Shown: piece by piece, positions 23,749 to 36,038 of the stretch
How positions within the stretch are numbered: position 1 is the stretch's first letter
Layout of the letters: every line of letters begins with the position of its first letter
From: Powellomyces hirtus
Lineage: Eukaryota; Chytridiomycota; Chytridiomycetes; Spizellomycetales; Powellomycetaceae
Direction of reading: 5' to 3'
NCBI GenBank assembly: GCA_025526995.1
Contig: JAHLKG010000031.1
Span: forward strand, 124,001 to 188,000
Length of the DNA: 64,000 bases
Position numbers and translations under genes: made by a program
The notes under the pieces: generated by a model
Databases searched by the model: none
The model's input: only the letters and a program-made list of their open reading frames with translations
What the model was told of the DNA's origin: nothing

Positions 23749-25139
23749 TGTGTGGCAATGTGAGGGTGGGATGTATGGGATATGGAATGGGGTTTTTGGT
23801 GAAACGGCTTAGTTAGAGTAGGAGTCGCGGTTTGGGCAGAGTATAATGCGAGTTGTGAAGATGATTTTTTGATATTGAGTTTGGTACAGTGTTTTGGTTT
23901 GGGTTGTGGCTGTCCGCGCAATGTCTGTCCGCGCCTCATTGAAGGTGCTGGACATGAAGTGGACAGAGTGCATTGGCTTTCACTGGTCTCTCTCTCTGCC
24001 GTGGATGGCTTTGACTGGTTTTGGTTCCTTGATGCTGATGATGACGGGTTCATTGTACCTTTGTGGTATAGTGAAAACTGGATTTATGTCCGAGATGGAA
24101 AGTGCGATTCCCCAATATTTCTTTAACCATCGTTCCTCAAACCCACTCGCTAATCTTTACCTTCTTACCGGGGGCAATTCACGATATTACACCATTGATC
24201 CAAAAAAACTACTGACGTGTAGGACATACCCAAACCTTCACCCCCACATTCCGAAAACGGGGAGAAAATGACCTCTTCCGCCATTTTGTGCGCGTTCTTC
24301 CTCGCCTCCTCGTCGCGCCGCTCTTTGCCCACATGCGCGCACATGTTCGGGCCCCTCTTTGTTTCCCCTTGGTATACCCAATTCTCTATGGCGGGCTGCC
24401 CAGATTGCAATGTATAGCCGTGATGGGGCGGTTTGTTGTGTGGGCGGGCTTTGCTGTAACTGGCTGCAGCGTGGGGCCCCGAGCAGGCTGTGTGGCGATT
24501 TTTACGTATGCGGTTACGGAACTAGGTACTGGGTGCTTTGAGCGGGGACGAGCCATGGATTTGAATTTTTGGCACCCAAGTGGTGCAGCTGGATGATGGG
24601 GATTTTGCACCTGTGGGGTCTGGGATGGGTGTTGTATATGGGGTGCACAGTTGGCGTGCTTCTGATTAGTGAGGAATAGTGTTTTGTGTGTGCCATGGAT
24701 GTACTTTTAGAATTGAAAGGGAGCGTGTGTGGATAAGAAAAGTCTCTGGAGCTTGCTTCATCGCGCCAGATGGGATGGAAGGGGCGGCAACAGAATTGTA
24801 CAGGTTGTAAAGTGATCACATCTCACACCAGTTTTAGAGATGTACTGGCGCAGGTCAAAGCTAGATCTGCTGGACGCAGCTTCACCCGCGAGTGAGAAAC
24901 AAAGAATCGGGGTTCCAAAACATTTGAAAACAATCGCAAGAACGAGTAGTAGTTTCAGAAACGTTTTGTACATGTACATTACAATCCCGCTCGGAAAGGA
25001 GGGTCGCAGACGAAAGACGGTCAATTTATCAATTCCCGTCCCGTTCGAGCACCCGAGGATGGGCCAATCCCTTCCTGAAGTTTCCAGCTTATACCTTCCA
25101 CATCTTCCCCACATATTTTCTTCCTTTTCTTCAAATATC
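23749..25139. other. Intergenic region, no supported gene
   Basis: About 1.4 kb between the FHA gene and the U2 snRNA gene. Short open frames exist on both strands, but none shows a domain, biased codon use or splice-linked continuation. It includes the presumed 3' UTR of the FHA gene. Confidence 0.5.
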
Positions 25140-25334
25140 AGCATCACCCAGAGGTAGTGCAATACCAGGGACACTGGGTGCCAGGGGCCCTTGAGCAAGC
25201 CCAAGGAAAGAGCCCCAGCGAGATTTCAAAAATAAGTTTGACAAACGATTTGTTTTGCGTGCAAAACAGAATTCAGTTATCAGACTGAATAGAACAGATA
25301 CTACGATCGATCTTAGCCAGAGGCCGGAGAGGAT
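25140..25334 (-). ncRNA. U2: U2 spliceosomal snRNA
   Basis: Base-pairs with the intron branch site during splicing. On the minus strand the RNA starts ATCCTCTCCGGCCTCTGGC (human AUCGCUUCUCGGCCUUUUGGC) and continues with CTAAGATC, the branch-site recognition segment GTAGTATCTGTTCT, the stem IIa TCAGTCTGATAACTGA, an Sm-like site TTATTTTTGAAA, and the 3' hairpin with the loop GGTATTGCACTACCTC (human GGUAUUGCAGUACCUC). Length is about 195 nt, normal for U2. The 5' end is set by alignment to human U2; the 3' end is uncertain by about 5 nt. Confidence 0.94.
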
Positions 25335-25372
25335 TGGGAGAAAACGAGAGGGGGAATGGGGATGAAGTGGGC

Positions 25373-25379
25373 TTTTATA
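25373..25379 (-). promoter_or_regulatory. TATA box of the U2 snRNA gene
   Basis: TATAAAA on the minus strand about 39 nt upstream of the U2 5' end. The sequence is seen; its role is inferred from position. Confidence 0.5.
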
Positions 25380-25472
25380 GAGGGCTGGGGCCGCAGTTGG
25401 TGCGCAGTGGAGCAGCAGTTTCTCAAAAGCGCAGTTTGGGGTGTTAAAAAGCCACACGCAGGCCGCAGTCCG

Positions 25473-26096
25473 TCAACCGTTGTTTCGGTTTCGCGTTTTT
25501 TGGGAGGAGAATAAATTCCCAAACACTTCGGAATGTCCAGACAGTATCGACTGGTCGACGTCTTCTGGCGAAATAGCTCCCGTGCACTTGTTCTTCTCGG
25601 CCACGCCAGCACTGGAGTTCTGGTACCAGACTCCAACACTGTACACTTGAATCAGGTGCGCCCCGGCACCCAATCCCACTTCCCCCTTCCGAACTAGTCC
25701 AGTTAGGCCCTTTCGAGAGGTCGGTAAAAGGCCCCGGTGGCGGTGGTAGGCTGTCAGGCGGCGGAAAGGTACGAGCTGGTGGAATGTCGGCGTCCAGCTG
25801 AAAAGGGTTGAAAACCCGAGAGAACTTCCGGGGGGGCAGACTGAAGGGTAGATCCTTCCCAAGATAGGCCACCATGGTGGCATACGGGTACTCAAAGACC
25901 AGGACGCGTCCTGTCAAAAATCATGTGCCCGATATAACCCTGTCCGTGCACGTTTTGTGATATCTGCGAGCCTGTGGTGAGGTCAAATTGAGCAAGGAAA
26001 GCATGCGTTCCAGGAAGCCGGCGCAGGAAAATGCCCTCTTTCACAAAATGGATTACAGCGACTAGTTCTTCCGGTGATGCAGTTGCCTAACGCGAG
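25473..26096 (-). pseudogene. Interrupted or mis-sequenced protein gene, unknown
   Basis: Two coding-looking blocks, 25773..26096 and 25473..25693, join across a 79-nt GT-AG intron (CTAAC branch) to read ...DADIPPAL then RKGEVGLGAGAHLIQVYSVG. Within the first block the frame starts as SPEELVAVIHFVKEG and must shift by one base at a T5 run (25916-25920) to continue as TGRVLVFEYPYATMVAYLG. With four T the two halves fuse cleanly. The C-terminal block is rich in Ser/Asn and ends NRNNG. I do not recognise the family. The 5' exon with the start codon was not found. It could be a real gene with a sequencing or assembly indel, or a young pseudogene. Confidence 0.5.
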
Positions 26097-26371
26097 AAAC
26101 CGAAGGCGAGTCGTATGTGCGTTCTTGAAATGTTTACAGCATGAGAATGTACATTGCTAGCCGTGAAATTGGAATCGACGGGACCTACCCAGAAAAGTAC
26201 ATTGAAGATAGATAGATTCGATCGTATTAACTAGAAGCACACGTAACGAGTATTATCGATGCAAGCGAAACGTCGACAAATAGAAGCGCGTCAGTTGAAT
26301 AGAATATTCGGGTAGATGGCTAAACTCTAGTGTAGGAAGGAAACAGCAGCGACAACTGGCTTGGAAAGATA

Positions 26372-26856
26372 CTAGCTACAATAGGTACTGATAAACTCTT
26401 TCCACATGCGATAAATAAATGGGTGTTTGGAACTGGGAAACCTATCCATCGCATCACAGTAATTCCCTAATAGGTCCCGGTCCCACGTCTCTTGCTGCGC
26501 TTCCGGGAGCGATTCACGTCGGTCAATTTCAATCCTGCGAGATAATATCGTGGTCAATTCAGATTGTGCCCATTGGAACAATAATTAATCATACCGTTGG
26601 CGGATGAATTGCTGACCTTTCTCAATGCCTTAATCAACTTTGGTCCTCATCTCCCTCAGCCCCGCGTTTTCGGCTTCGATGAGCTCAATGTATTGCAGCC
26701 TGATAGAGCATGTTAATCCGATTACAAGACAATGTCATGTTTCGTCTCTTTCATACCATTTGAGGTAGAGGACTGGCTGGTTGAGACGGTGAACCTGGGG
26801 GCGTTCTCCGCACGGCAGGGTCCTTCAGTGATGGTGGTGGTAGTTTCGCCTGACAT
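26372..26856 (-). pseudogene. Interrupted coiled-coil-type gene, unknown
   Basis: Three blocks with good GT-AG borders: 26757..26856, 26595..26699, 26372..26534. The ATG at 26856 opens MSGETTTTITEG, but the frame that joins well across the introns (HRLNQPVLYLKW to LQYIELIEAENAGLREM) is reached only by a one-base change in a run of five C (plus-strand G, 26797-26801). A TAA (26630-26632) then interrupts the second block; the frame beyond continues FIRQRIEIDRRESL and EFISTYCS. The protein would be about 122 residues with a central coiled coil. It starts about 290 bp from DNMT5 on the other strand. Either recent decay or base-calling errors explain the breaks; I cannot tell which. Confidence 0.5.
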
Positions 26857-27148
26857 CTTGCAATGCTTGTTTCAAAAGGGGGGACGAGGGTAGAGGGGAG
26901 CTGCTCTCTGACGCCTTTTGTCCCTTTTTACACAGCTCTTTCTAATCTCTTTTTCTTTTTCATCCCTCAGGCAGGGTTGAGCTGCACGACTTGGTTGGGG
27001 CGACGCGTAGACTGCGCCACTCGAGTAATTCGGACATTGCAACAGACTGGAGTGTGCCAAACCCATGTCCGAGCGAGCTGCGAGCGAGCTTTCCATATAT
27101 ACTCTCATCCCTTCCCATCAACCCACTTCGGGCACTCACCGCCCTCCA

Positions 27149-30100
27149 ATGGCGAAACGCAGGATTATTGAAAGCGAGTCCGAGGATGATTTCCAGTATA
27201 CTCCAAACTCAAAGCGGCAGGCCTCCACCCCTGGTAAAGTCATGGTCCTTTAGCCCATTCTCAAGCGTCCCTTTGGCCCAACGTTCTGAGCTTTGCTATC
27301 GTTTGTTTTGATGGTATGCAGGGTCGAGACAATCCGGCCGTTCTGTGTTGAAACACCAGAGCAGCATGGACATGTTCGTTACAAAGTCCCCCACCAAAGC
27401 CGCCGCCAAACCCAGCGTCTCCAACACACCCGTCTCAGCAACCTCCCCCGCCGAGTCCCCACAAAAACGAACCACGTTACGCTCCCTCGCATCCATGGAC
27501 GGCGAAGCGATCCGGAAAGAGATGCTGAAGAAGGGAGAAGAGCAAGAACTCCCGCCCATGAAGGACTTGCCGGACATGTTCTATGACTTGGTGAAAAAGA
27601 TGCCGTTGATAGCCGATGTGGCACGACGCTTGAATGGCCGAAAGTTGCGGGTCGCGACCATGTGCAGTGGGACGGAAAGCCCCTTGTTGGCGTTGGAGTT
27701 GATCTCGCGCGCAATCAAGCAATGCTACGGCGTTAGTTTCGAGGTCGAGCACGTATTTAGTTGCGAAATCGAGCCATTCAAACAAGCCTACATTGAACGC
27801 AACTTTGCTCCGCCCCTGCTGTTCCGCGATGTGTGCGAGCTCGGCGGGGATGAAGCCACGACTGCGTATGGGGCGTTGCGGAAAGTGCCTGGGAATGTGG
27901 ACTTGCTGGTTGCGGGAACATCGTGTGTCGATTTTTCCAATCTCAACAATCAGAAGAAGAAATTGGCGGATTCTGGAGAATCGGGCCGCACGTTCCGCGG
28001 AATGTTGCAGTGGGTCGCGAAACACCGCCCGCCGCTGATTATCTTGGAAAATGTCGTGCAAGCGGATTGGAAAGGTTCCGTGCAACCGGCGATTGAGAAG
28101 CATGGCTACAGGTATGTGCTCCAAGCACATACAGTTACCTCTCATGATCCTTTTGTTTACCTCCCTGATGATTTTACAGAGTAAAGCACACCAATCTCGA
28201 CACCAAACACTACTACATCCCGCACACCCGCACCCGCGGGTACCTCTTTGCCGTCGACAAAGAAGTGACTCACGACCGAAGTTACCCGGACACCTGGTTA
28301 AACGTTGTCCGCTCCCTCACCCGCCCCGCATCCGTACCCGTCGAAGCGCTCCTTCTGCAAGAAGACGACCCACGGGTCCAAAAGGCGCGCGATGCATTTG
28401 TGCAGGCTGCACAACAGCCGCACCGTGGGCGTACCGAATGGGTGCGGTGCGAAAGTCGGCATAAGAAAGCTAGAGATGAAGAACATCTCGGCACGTTGCG
28501 CCCATTGACCGAGTGGCAGGATGGAGGTGTGTGCACGCTGCTCCAGTCCTCGTGGCAGGAATGGGCCAATGTGCAGACGGAACGCGTGTTGGACTTGATG
28601 GATATTTCCTACATCCGTTTGGCAATCAAGGATAATGTCGACGCGTCGTTTAAAACCCTCGTGTGGAACTTGAGTCAGAACGTGGACCGCACCACAGGAA
28701 GCGGCATTTTTGGCATCAGTCCGTGTCTCACCCCATCAATGATCCCGTACATCACTACCCGAGGTGGGCCCTTGACGGGACTTGAGGCGTTGTCTTTGCA
28801 GGGTCTGCCGATTGATGAGTTGCTGCTGACGCGGGAATCGCTCGATCAGTTGTCGGATTTGGCTGGCAATGCCATGTCCACAACAGTCGTTGGCACATGC
28901 ATGCTGTCTGCAATGGTGGTCGCCATGGACGCCCTAAAGCCCGGAGATGGGAACTCGGACGTCAAACCCGAAATGGAATTGACGGAAGTGCCCATATCGA
29001 AAATTGTGGGGCAAGAGCAGCTGAAGCCCATCCCGTACGATCTCGTCACTTGTCGGACCGTGGGTACCATCGCGTCCATCTTGGACGAGGCCAAGCACAG
29101 TGCCCGGCTATGTGGGTGTGAAGGCCGCGGCGTGGTGCAGACCTGTCAGATCCGGGTCTGTCAAGACTGTGGGGTGACGTCGTGTGAAAAGTGCGGCAAG
29201 CGGCCTAAACATAACTATGTGCCCATCACCTACCCGCGCATGACCCCTGCGCAGTTTGAGGAAAATCTCAAGGGAGTGCTTCCTATGCGACTGGCTATTG
29301 AAGGGTTTGTGGCGGACCTGCTTGATGAGTTGATTGGACAGCTGCAGGACTATAATCAGTTCTCGTGGAACTTGTGGCGCAATACTGCGATTGAAGCGCT
29401 CAAGGACGCCGAATTCCGGTTCCGCATTCTCAAGCGACAGGAAATCTGGGTCGCGGTGTATGAAGCACCTAAAGCGACCCTCGAGCTGCTCATTGACCCG
29501 ATTGAGCCAGAATGGCGCTTGTTTGTGAACGCGCCCTACACAGAGAACGTCAACAGTCCGCTGCGGGAACTGTTTTCGCGGCCCGTGGCCCGCATGATGC
29601 TTACCCGCGACTCAACCGATTTCCTCAGCGGGCAGTGGCGGGTGTACCTCCCCGTCCCCAAATCATTCTACCTGACAATGCAAGGGGCTGGAGAACTGGT
29701 GCCCTCGTGGAAGGCCCGTCTAGGCGCGCAAGGTGGGTTGGAGAATGAGAAATGGTGGTCCAAGATGATCATTTCGGAGGTGCCGGAGCATGCCCAAGGC
29801 TGGCTGGAACGCGATATTGCGGGATCGTATACGTTGTTTGAAAAGTGTGGGACGGCGATGTGTGCGTTGCATAAGAAAGACGCGGATGACACTCTCGATG
29901 GTGGTGATGAGGATGGGGAACAGAAGCAGCACGCGTTGCTCATGTTCCTCGACCCGACCCGCGCGGGCAAACCCGAAGACGACCCCTTTGTTTTCTCTAC
30001 CAGCTCGCGCGCCTTAGCCTACCAAGAAGTCCGCGTGATCGCCGCGCAACTCGATTCCTCGTGGCGGCCCAGCGCCATTGAGGGCCCGCAAGAAGCTGAG

Positions 30101-33100
30101 TGCCACGTGCCCGTCAGGCGCTGCGACGCCACGGGAGTGCGCTTCGTCGTCCCGTTGGCCGAACAGGCCATGTTCTCCCTCCCCGAATCCGCACTTTCAC
30201 TCGACACCCATGCGTGCGACCAGGCCATCATGCTCTTGAACTGCAGTGTGCCCTTGACGTACGTTGACTCATTGTGGCCTCAGGGCCATTGGGCGGATAT
30301 AGAGTTGCTGCATAAAGGAAGGAAAACGTTTGAGACTCTTGCGTGGATCACGGAACGGTTGCCACATTTCGAGCACCTTGAACAGTGGATGGATATGGGT
30401 ACTGCCCCACTGACTCATACCTGTGAACGCTGTGCACCCACCCCGCCAGATCTCAGGTGGCAGATCCTGGGTGGCAACCGGCTGGTACCGATTGAGGATC
30501 CGATCCAGGCGGGACCCTACGAGCAGGCCCTCAAAAACCGCCCGCAACCCTTTGTGGCCCAGTTGCGCTGTGATGACCATACAGGCACTCTGCGGATTGG
30601 TGCTAATGTCGCGACCCTGCTCCACCGCGCCCTGTCGAACCTGAAGAGCGAGGACAGAACTAACCCCGCGCAACTCTCGTGGCGGCTTACGAATGAATAC
30701 ACGATAAGAGAGTTTCCGGCTTTCACGTTGAAGAGTAACCGACCGGACCCGCAACATCCCCAACCACCTCATTTCAAGAAATTCCCGCTGCGCCCTGAAC
30801 AGCTCCGGTCGTTGAGTTGGATGCTGGAGCAGGAAAAAGAAGATGCGGAACCATTTATTGAGGAGGAAATTTCGGAAGCGGTGCTTGAACCGTTGCGATT
30901 GCGGGTTGAAGCGAAAGCCGAACGGCCGGTCTTGATCCGCGGTGGAGTACTGGCTGACCAAGTTGGGTACGGCAAAACTGCTATCACTCTAGGTCTGATT
31001 GACTGCGCTAAAGCCCCCGACCCTTTGCCCATCGTTCCGGGCGCCATCTCGATCAAAGCCACCCTGATTGTCGTCCCTGGCCATTTATCCAAACAATGGC
31101 CCTCGGAAATCCGTAAATTCACGGGGTCGGCATTCAATGTCCTCGCTATCGAAACCGTTGCCAACATGAACCGCCTGACCATCGCGGACTTCCAGAACGC
31201 CGACATTATTGTGGTTGCGTCCCGAATGCTCAAGTCGGATACTTACTGGAAACGACTTGCCGGTTTCGCTGGGGATGGTGAATTGCCCGCGGGTGCTGGG
31301 CGACGATTCATTTTGAAATATGAGAGTGCGCTCAAGGCGTTGAGACGGCAGGTTGAGGCATTGAAGTTGGGGACGGAGGGACTTGGGGAGGTGATTGAGA
31401 ACATTGAACGGGGTCGTACGTTCAAGGATCCGACGATTGTGCAAGTTTCGAAAAGATTGAGTGCGAAGGAGTGTGAGAGGGTGGGTGAGGGCGGGGGTGA
31501 GGAAGAGAGCATTGTAGTAGAAGAGGACGATGATGAAGTTGATGAAGAGGACGAGGATGAGGATGGGCCATTCAACCTTTCATCTAAGCGCAAAGCGAAA
31601 ACAGCACTCGAACCTAAACCCCGTGCCAAACGGGCCGCAACTACCCGCAAACGGCCAGTCATCAATCTCGACACCACCGAAGACGAAGATGAGGAAGAAG
31701 AAGAAGACGTCAAAGACGAAGAGGACTACATCCCTCTCGGCACAGACTCGGACAACGACAATGACGAAACCGAATCTCTCGAAGAAGGCGTGTATGAGGT
31801 TGAACGCATCCTCGACGCCGATGACCCTGGAGATGGATCGGGCGTCATGTACCAGGTGAAATGGAAAGGGTACCCCATTGAAGATGCGACGTGGGAACCC
31901 GCAAGTAATGTGGAGCATTTGGAGGAGATGTTGGACGAATGGGAGGAGAGGAAGAAGAATCTAAGGGCAAGGAAAGCTGCGCCGACTAGCAAAAAAGCTG
32001 CTGCTGCAGCTGCACCGGTGAAAAAGGAAAAGATAAAGAAACCCGCTGCGGCACCCACCAAAAAGGTCCCTGCAGTGAAGAAAACAACCCGCAAAACCGC
32101 CCCCGTGGAAATCGACCCCTGGGGTCTCCGCAGCGCCGCCGTGCGCAAAAACTGGCGACACATGAAATGCCCCTCCCTCGAAATGTTTCACTTCCACCGG
32201 CTCGTCATTGACGAATACACGTACCTCGACGGCCAAACCCACGCGTCTGTCACCCACCTCCAATCCACGCTCCGCTGGATTCTGTCCGGTACACCACCGC
32301 AGCGCGATTTCCGCGACATCAAATCCATCGCTACCTTTTTGGGCGTCAATCTCGGCCTCGATGACCATGTCGTCACCCGTAAAGACCAAAATGCACTGCA
32401 GGCGACTGCGGCGGAAAAGTTTTTGTCGTTCCGCGAAGTGCATACGACGGCGTGGCATGCGCATCGCCATGAACTTGCCCAATTGTTCTTGGATCGGTTT
32501 GTGCGACAGAATATTGCGGAAATTGATGAAATCCCCGCGGTAGAACATTTGTTGAAGATAAGGTTGCCGGCGGCGGAACGAGCGATTTATTTGGAATTGG
32601 AACATCATCTACAGGCCATGGAAATGGATACCAAGAAAACACTGAAGACGAATGGGGATAAGGAGAAGAGACTGAGGGAGGCGATGGGGAGCTCTAAGAC
32701 GGCGGAGGAGGCGTTGTTGAAGCGGTGTTCACATTTTGACTTGCATGTTGAGCAGGAAGTCAAAAAGAAGAGCAGCAAAACAACATCATCGTCAGCTACT
32801 ACAACAACGACAACGAAACTGGCGCCCACCCGCTCGGACGCCCGCGAAGCCTGTCAGGTCATTGTTGCCGAACGCACCGCGCAACTCGACGAATGCAAGC
32901 AGTCGCTCCTGGGTCATCTTATAGAAGCCAACAAGCATCACCAGGCCCTGGCCCGTCGTGGCGCGTTTAAAGACGCACCGTCCCCGTTCATTGAGTGGCG
33001 GGAACGCTGGTTGAAGGGCCAGGATGTGGGTGATCCTGAGGCGGTGGAGATTTTTCACGCGTTGCTTGCGGAGGCGGGAGTGGGGGAAGTGAATGGGGAG

Positions 33101-34249
33101 GGCAGTGGGAGTGGGAAGGACAAAGGGAAAGGAAAGGTTATTACGTCGAGTTACTTTGATATGATGATGAAAGGTGGGGGTGGTGGTGGTGGGAAGTCCA
33201 CACCTAAAAACAAACCCAAACCCAAAACGCCTGCAAAAAAACCTGCCAAAAAACCCGTCGTCCTCGACACTGATGAAGAAGACAGTGAGGAGTACGACGA
33301 TGGTTCTGACGACTGTGTTGATTCAGTCAAGATCAAGAAATCCACTACGGCTACCACGCTCGACGACGACGTCTGGCGGATGCGCGAAATGGTGCATGAC
33401 CTCCGTCGATTGGTGAAAGAACTCACGGGCCGCGTGCGTTCGTTGCGGTACTTCACACTCGTGCGTGATTTCCAGCAGGCGAAACTTGCGGGGAGGGAAG
33501 CGAGGGTTTATCCGTGTCCGGGGTGTGCGAATACCGTTTCGACTGCTACGATTGCAGCTACAGAAGATGGTGCTGCTGATGCAATGGATGGGACACCCAC
33601 GAGCGCTGTTCCCGCGCAACTCGCCGTTCTCTCCTGCTGCGGCCACACGGGGTGTTCCACCTGCTTGACCGATTCAGCAGCCAACCAAAAATGTCCCGTT
33701 GCGGGATGCGAAGCGGCAGCACGCGTGACCAACGTGGTCCTCGCGTCCGTGATTGGCGCTGAAGATGAAAATGAGGAATTGACCCGTTACGGCAAGAAAT
33801 TGTCGCAGCTGGTGAAATTGATCAAGAGCTTGCCGAAGGATGAGCGCGTGCTCGTGTTTGTTCAGTTTGATGATCTCATGGTGCGCGTCGCGGAAGCGTT
33901 GCTGGATGCCAACATCAAGTTCTTGCATCTCCAGGGATCGACGACTGCAAAGTCGTCGGCACTCGCGAAATTCCAAGACGAAGATCACACCTCCACACCC
34001 CGCGTCCTCCTTCTCAACGTCATGACCGAATCCGCGTCCGGCGCCAACCTCACTATCGCCAACCACGCCATCTTCCTCTCCCCGCTCCTCGCCGAAACCC
34101 AGCACGAGTACACGGCCGCGGAAGTGCAGGCCATTGGACGCGTCCGACGATATGGGCAGAAGAAGACGGTGCATATCCATCGGTTTTTGACAATGGATAC
34201 GATGGATATGCAGATTTGGGAGAGTAGGGAGCGGACGGAGCTTAAGTGA
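27149..34249 (+). CDS. DNMT5: DNMT5-type DNA methyltransferase/SNF2 helicase with internal chromodomain
   Basis: ATP-dependent maintenance cytosine-5 methyltransferase. Three exons: 27149..27233, 27322..28111, 28180..34249, total 2,314 residues. A PIP-box-like QSSMDMFV lies at residues 41-48. The methyltransferase domain has motif I VATMCSGTES (about 139), the DNMT5-type active site GTSCVDFSNLN with Cys about 230, ENV at about 271, and motif X LAGNAMSTTVVG (about 520). A Cys-rich CGCEGRG...CEKCG cluster follows near 600. The SNF2 engine has DQVGYGKT (about 1220), DEYT (about 1635), a Rad5-like RING with CPGC, CCGHTGC and CPVAGC (about 2070-2140), and a C-terminal helicase lobe ending in QAIGRVRRYGQ. 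A chromodomain (YEVERIL, YQVKWKGYP, ATWEPASNVE; about 1494-1546) sits between DQVGYGKT and DEYT, flanked by acidic and Lys/Ala linkers. Confidence 0.95.
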
Positions 34250-34692
34250 GATTGAACGAGAGAAACGTGAGGGAGAGAAAATACTGGCCATGTTGTTGAG
34301 TGAGACAAAAAGCTCTTAGCGTTCTTTTTAGATGTAGCGCTCATCTCATCTTTTGGTTTCAGTTTCGCTTTGATATTTGAGCTGTTTAACTTAGCTTTGG
34401 GCCCTTTTTTAAATAATCGTAATACGTAGACACCATCATCTGATTGAGAATGCCAAGGACTCGGTTGTGTGATAGTATATACGAAAAACGTTTTCTGAGT
34501 AGAGAAGTATCCAGAGAATTATGGGGATTACATTGGGGTGAAGATGGTGAGATGTGGGGAATTGTCCAGAGGAGCGTTGAGATGTGGCTGTCTGCTTCCA
34601 GTTGTCCAATGCAGTGGAAAGTGCGAATGAACAGGGATGCGGTATAAAGATGCAGGGGCCGAGTAGAGATGCCACGATATATGCCTTTCTAT
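34250..34692. other. Convergent intergenic region
   Basis: 443 bp between the 3' ends of DNMT5 and the DUF1769 gene. Nothing beyond the presumed 3' UTRs is visible. Confidence 0.6.
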
Positions 34693-36038
34693 CTATCCTT
34701 TCACACTTTCCCGACTTCCCTTCTTGCTTGCCTGCCCCGAAGATCCGCCGGCGCCCTCGGACTGAATGGACCACGTGGAACTGTCCTGGTCGCCCGAGAC
34801 GAGTTCGAGTTCGATGCCGAGGTAGGTTGTTTTCCCGTCTTTGGAGCGCATCGAGACGCGGACGAGGCGGCGGACGGGGAAGTATTTTTTGACGTCAATG
34901 TTGAAGCCGGGGAGTTTGGCTTCGAAGGTTGTAAACATCATGTTGCTGCGGGGAAAAGAAAACGGGATTGAGTTTAGACTTCCCACTGGATATCATTCCG
35001 TTCGTGAGAGGTTGTATGGAGCGGGTGAACTCACGGGTTGAAACTCTCGAACGCATAAATGCAATCCGGGTGGAAATTGACCAATTTTCTATTTTCCGCA
35101 CTCAAGAAAAACTTGCGTCGCTTAGCCACATCCGACCTCGGGGGTTCATGTTTGCTCTTGGCACTCGTCGGGGAGGTGGGCGAGGTGGTTTCGAGGCTCG
35201 ATCTACGCATGGACGAGATGATGAGCGCCAGGTCTTCCTGAACGCCGCTGACGAGGGTTTCCGGTTGGAGGATGCGTTCCGAGGATCCGTTGCGGGTGAT
35301 GACCGCGGGTGGAGCGGGCAGGCCGTTGGTGGACGCGATCGAGCCGGAATCGCTGTGACCATCGTCGTCGTCGCTGGGCGGGGCAAGAAAGTTTTCATCA
35401 ATGACGGCTTGTTCGTCCGAAGACAGACCGGTGGGTTTCCACGCTGTGATCGAGTTCATCATGGTTAGAACTGAGGAGCGGACGTATTGTTCCTAAAATC
35501 ACGAAACAAGTATGGCATAAGCACAACTAGGGTAAACAACAACGTTTTCCCATCCTTTACTCATCTCACCTTGGCATAAAAATCCACCTCAGTCGCCGGA
35601 TCCAGGTACTGCAGGGCCTTCACGACCATGGGCGTGAAAAACGGGAGTCCCGTAAGCGGGTACGGAAAGCTGATATCCCAAAACAGGTCATCGCCATTGA
35701 CCGTCTTCTTGAACTTTCCTTCGACCTGGAACGAGAATTGGCGCGAGCGGTCCTTGAAGTACTCGGCAGCATTCAAGTACATGTTTTGGGGAACGTGCGG
35801 TGGTGGGGCGGGAAGTGTCGATTCGTCGAAGTTGTTGATGCGAATAATCACTATGCCTTCCTATTAGATGAGGTGGGGACTGTGAGTTTGAATATTGGAC
35901 GGTGGGGGTACGAAAGCGTCAAAAGGGAAAAAACCTTACAAAAAACTCATTGTTGATGGAGACGGGATATCGATTCACTTGAGCGATCGACATTGGCCCA
36001 TCGAAGTTGGAACCGGCGGTGACTTTGAGATATCCCAT
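34693..36038 (-). CDS. DUF1769 family protein
   Basis: Conserved fungal protein of unknown function. Four exons: 35940..36038, 35570..35860, 35035..35492, 34693..34945, total 366 residues. Family features: an N-terminal strand with NFDGPMSIAQVN, then FFEGIVIIRINNF, then SFQVEGKFKKTVNGDDLFWDISF split as SFQVEGKF and GDDLFWD, LPFFTPMVVKALQYLDPATEVD, and near the end NFHPDCIYAFESFNP, KLPGFNIDVKKYF and TYLGIELELV. Related proteins show the GDD(I/L) and FxDP motifs at the same spacing. A Ser/Asp-rich disordered insert (about residues 155-245, SDDDDGHSDSGS, TSPTSPTSAK) separates the two conserved halves. The Ser/Lys C-tail is not conserved. Family assignment is from memory of the pattern. Confidence 0.83.
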
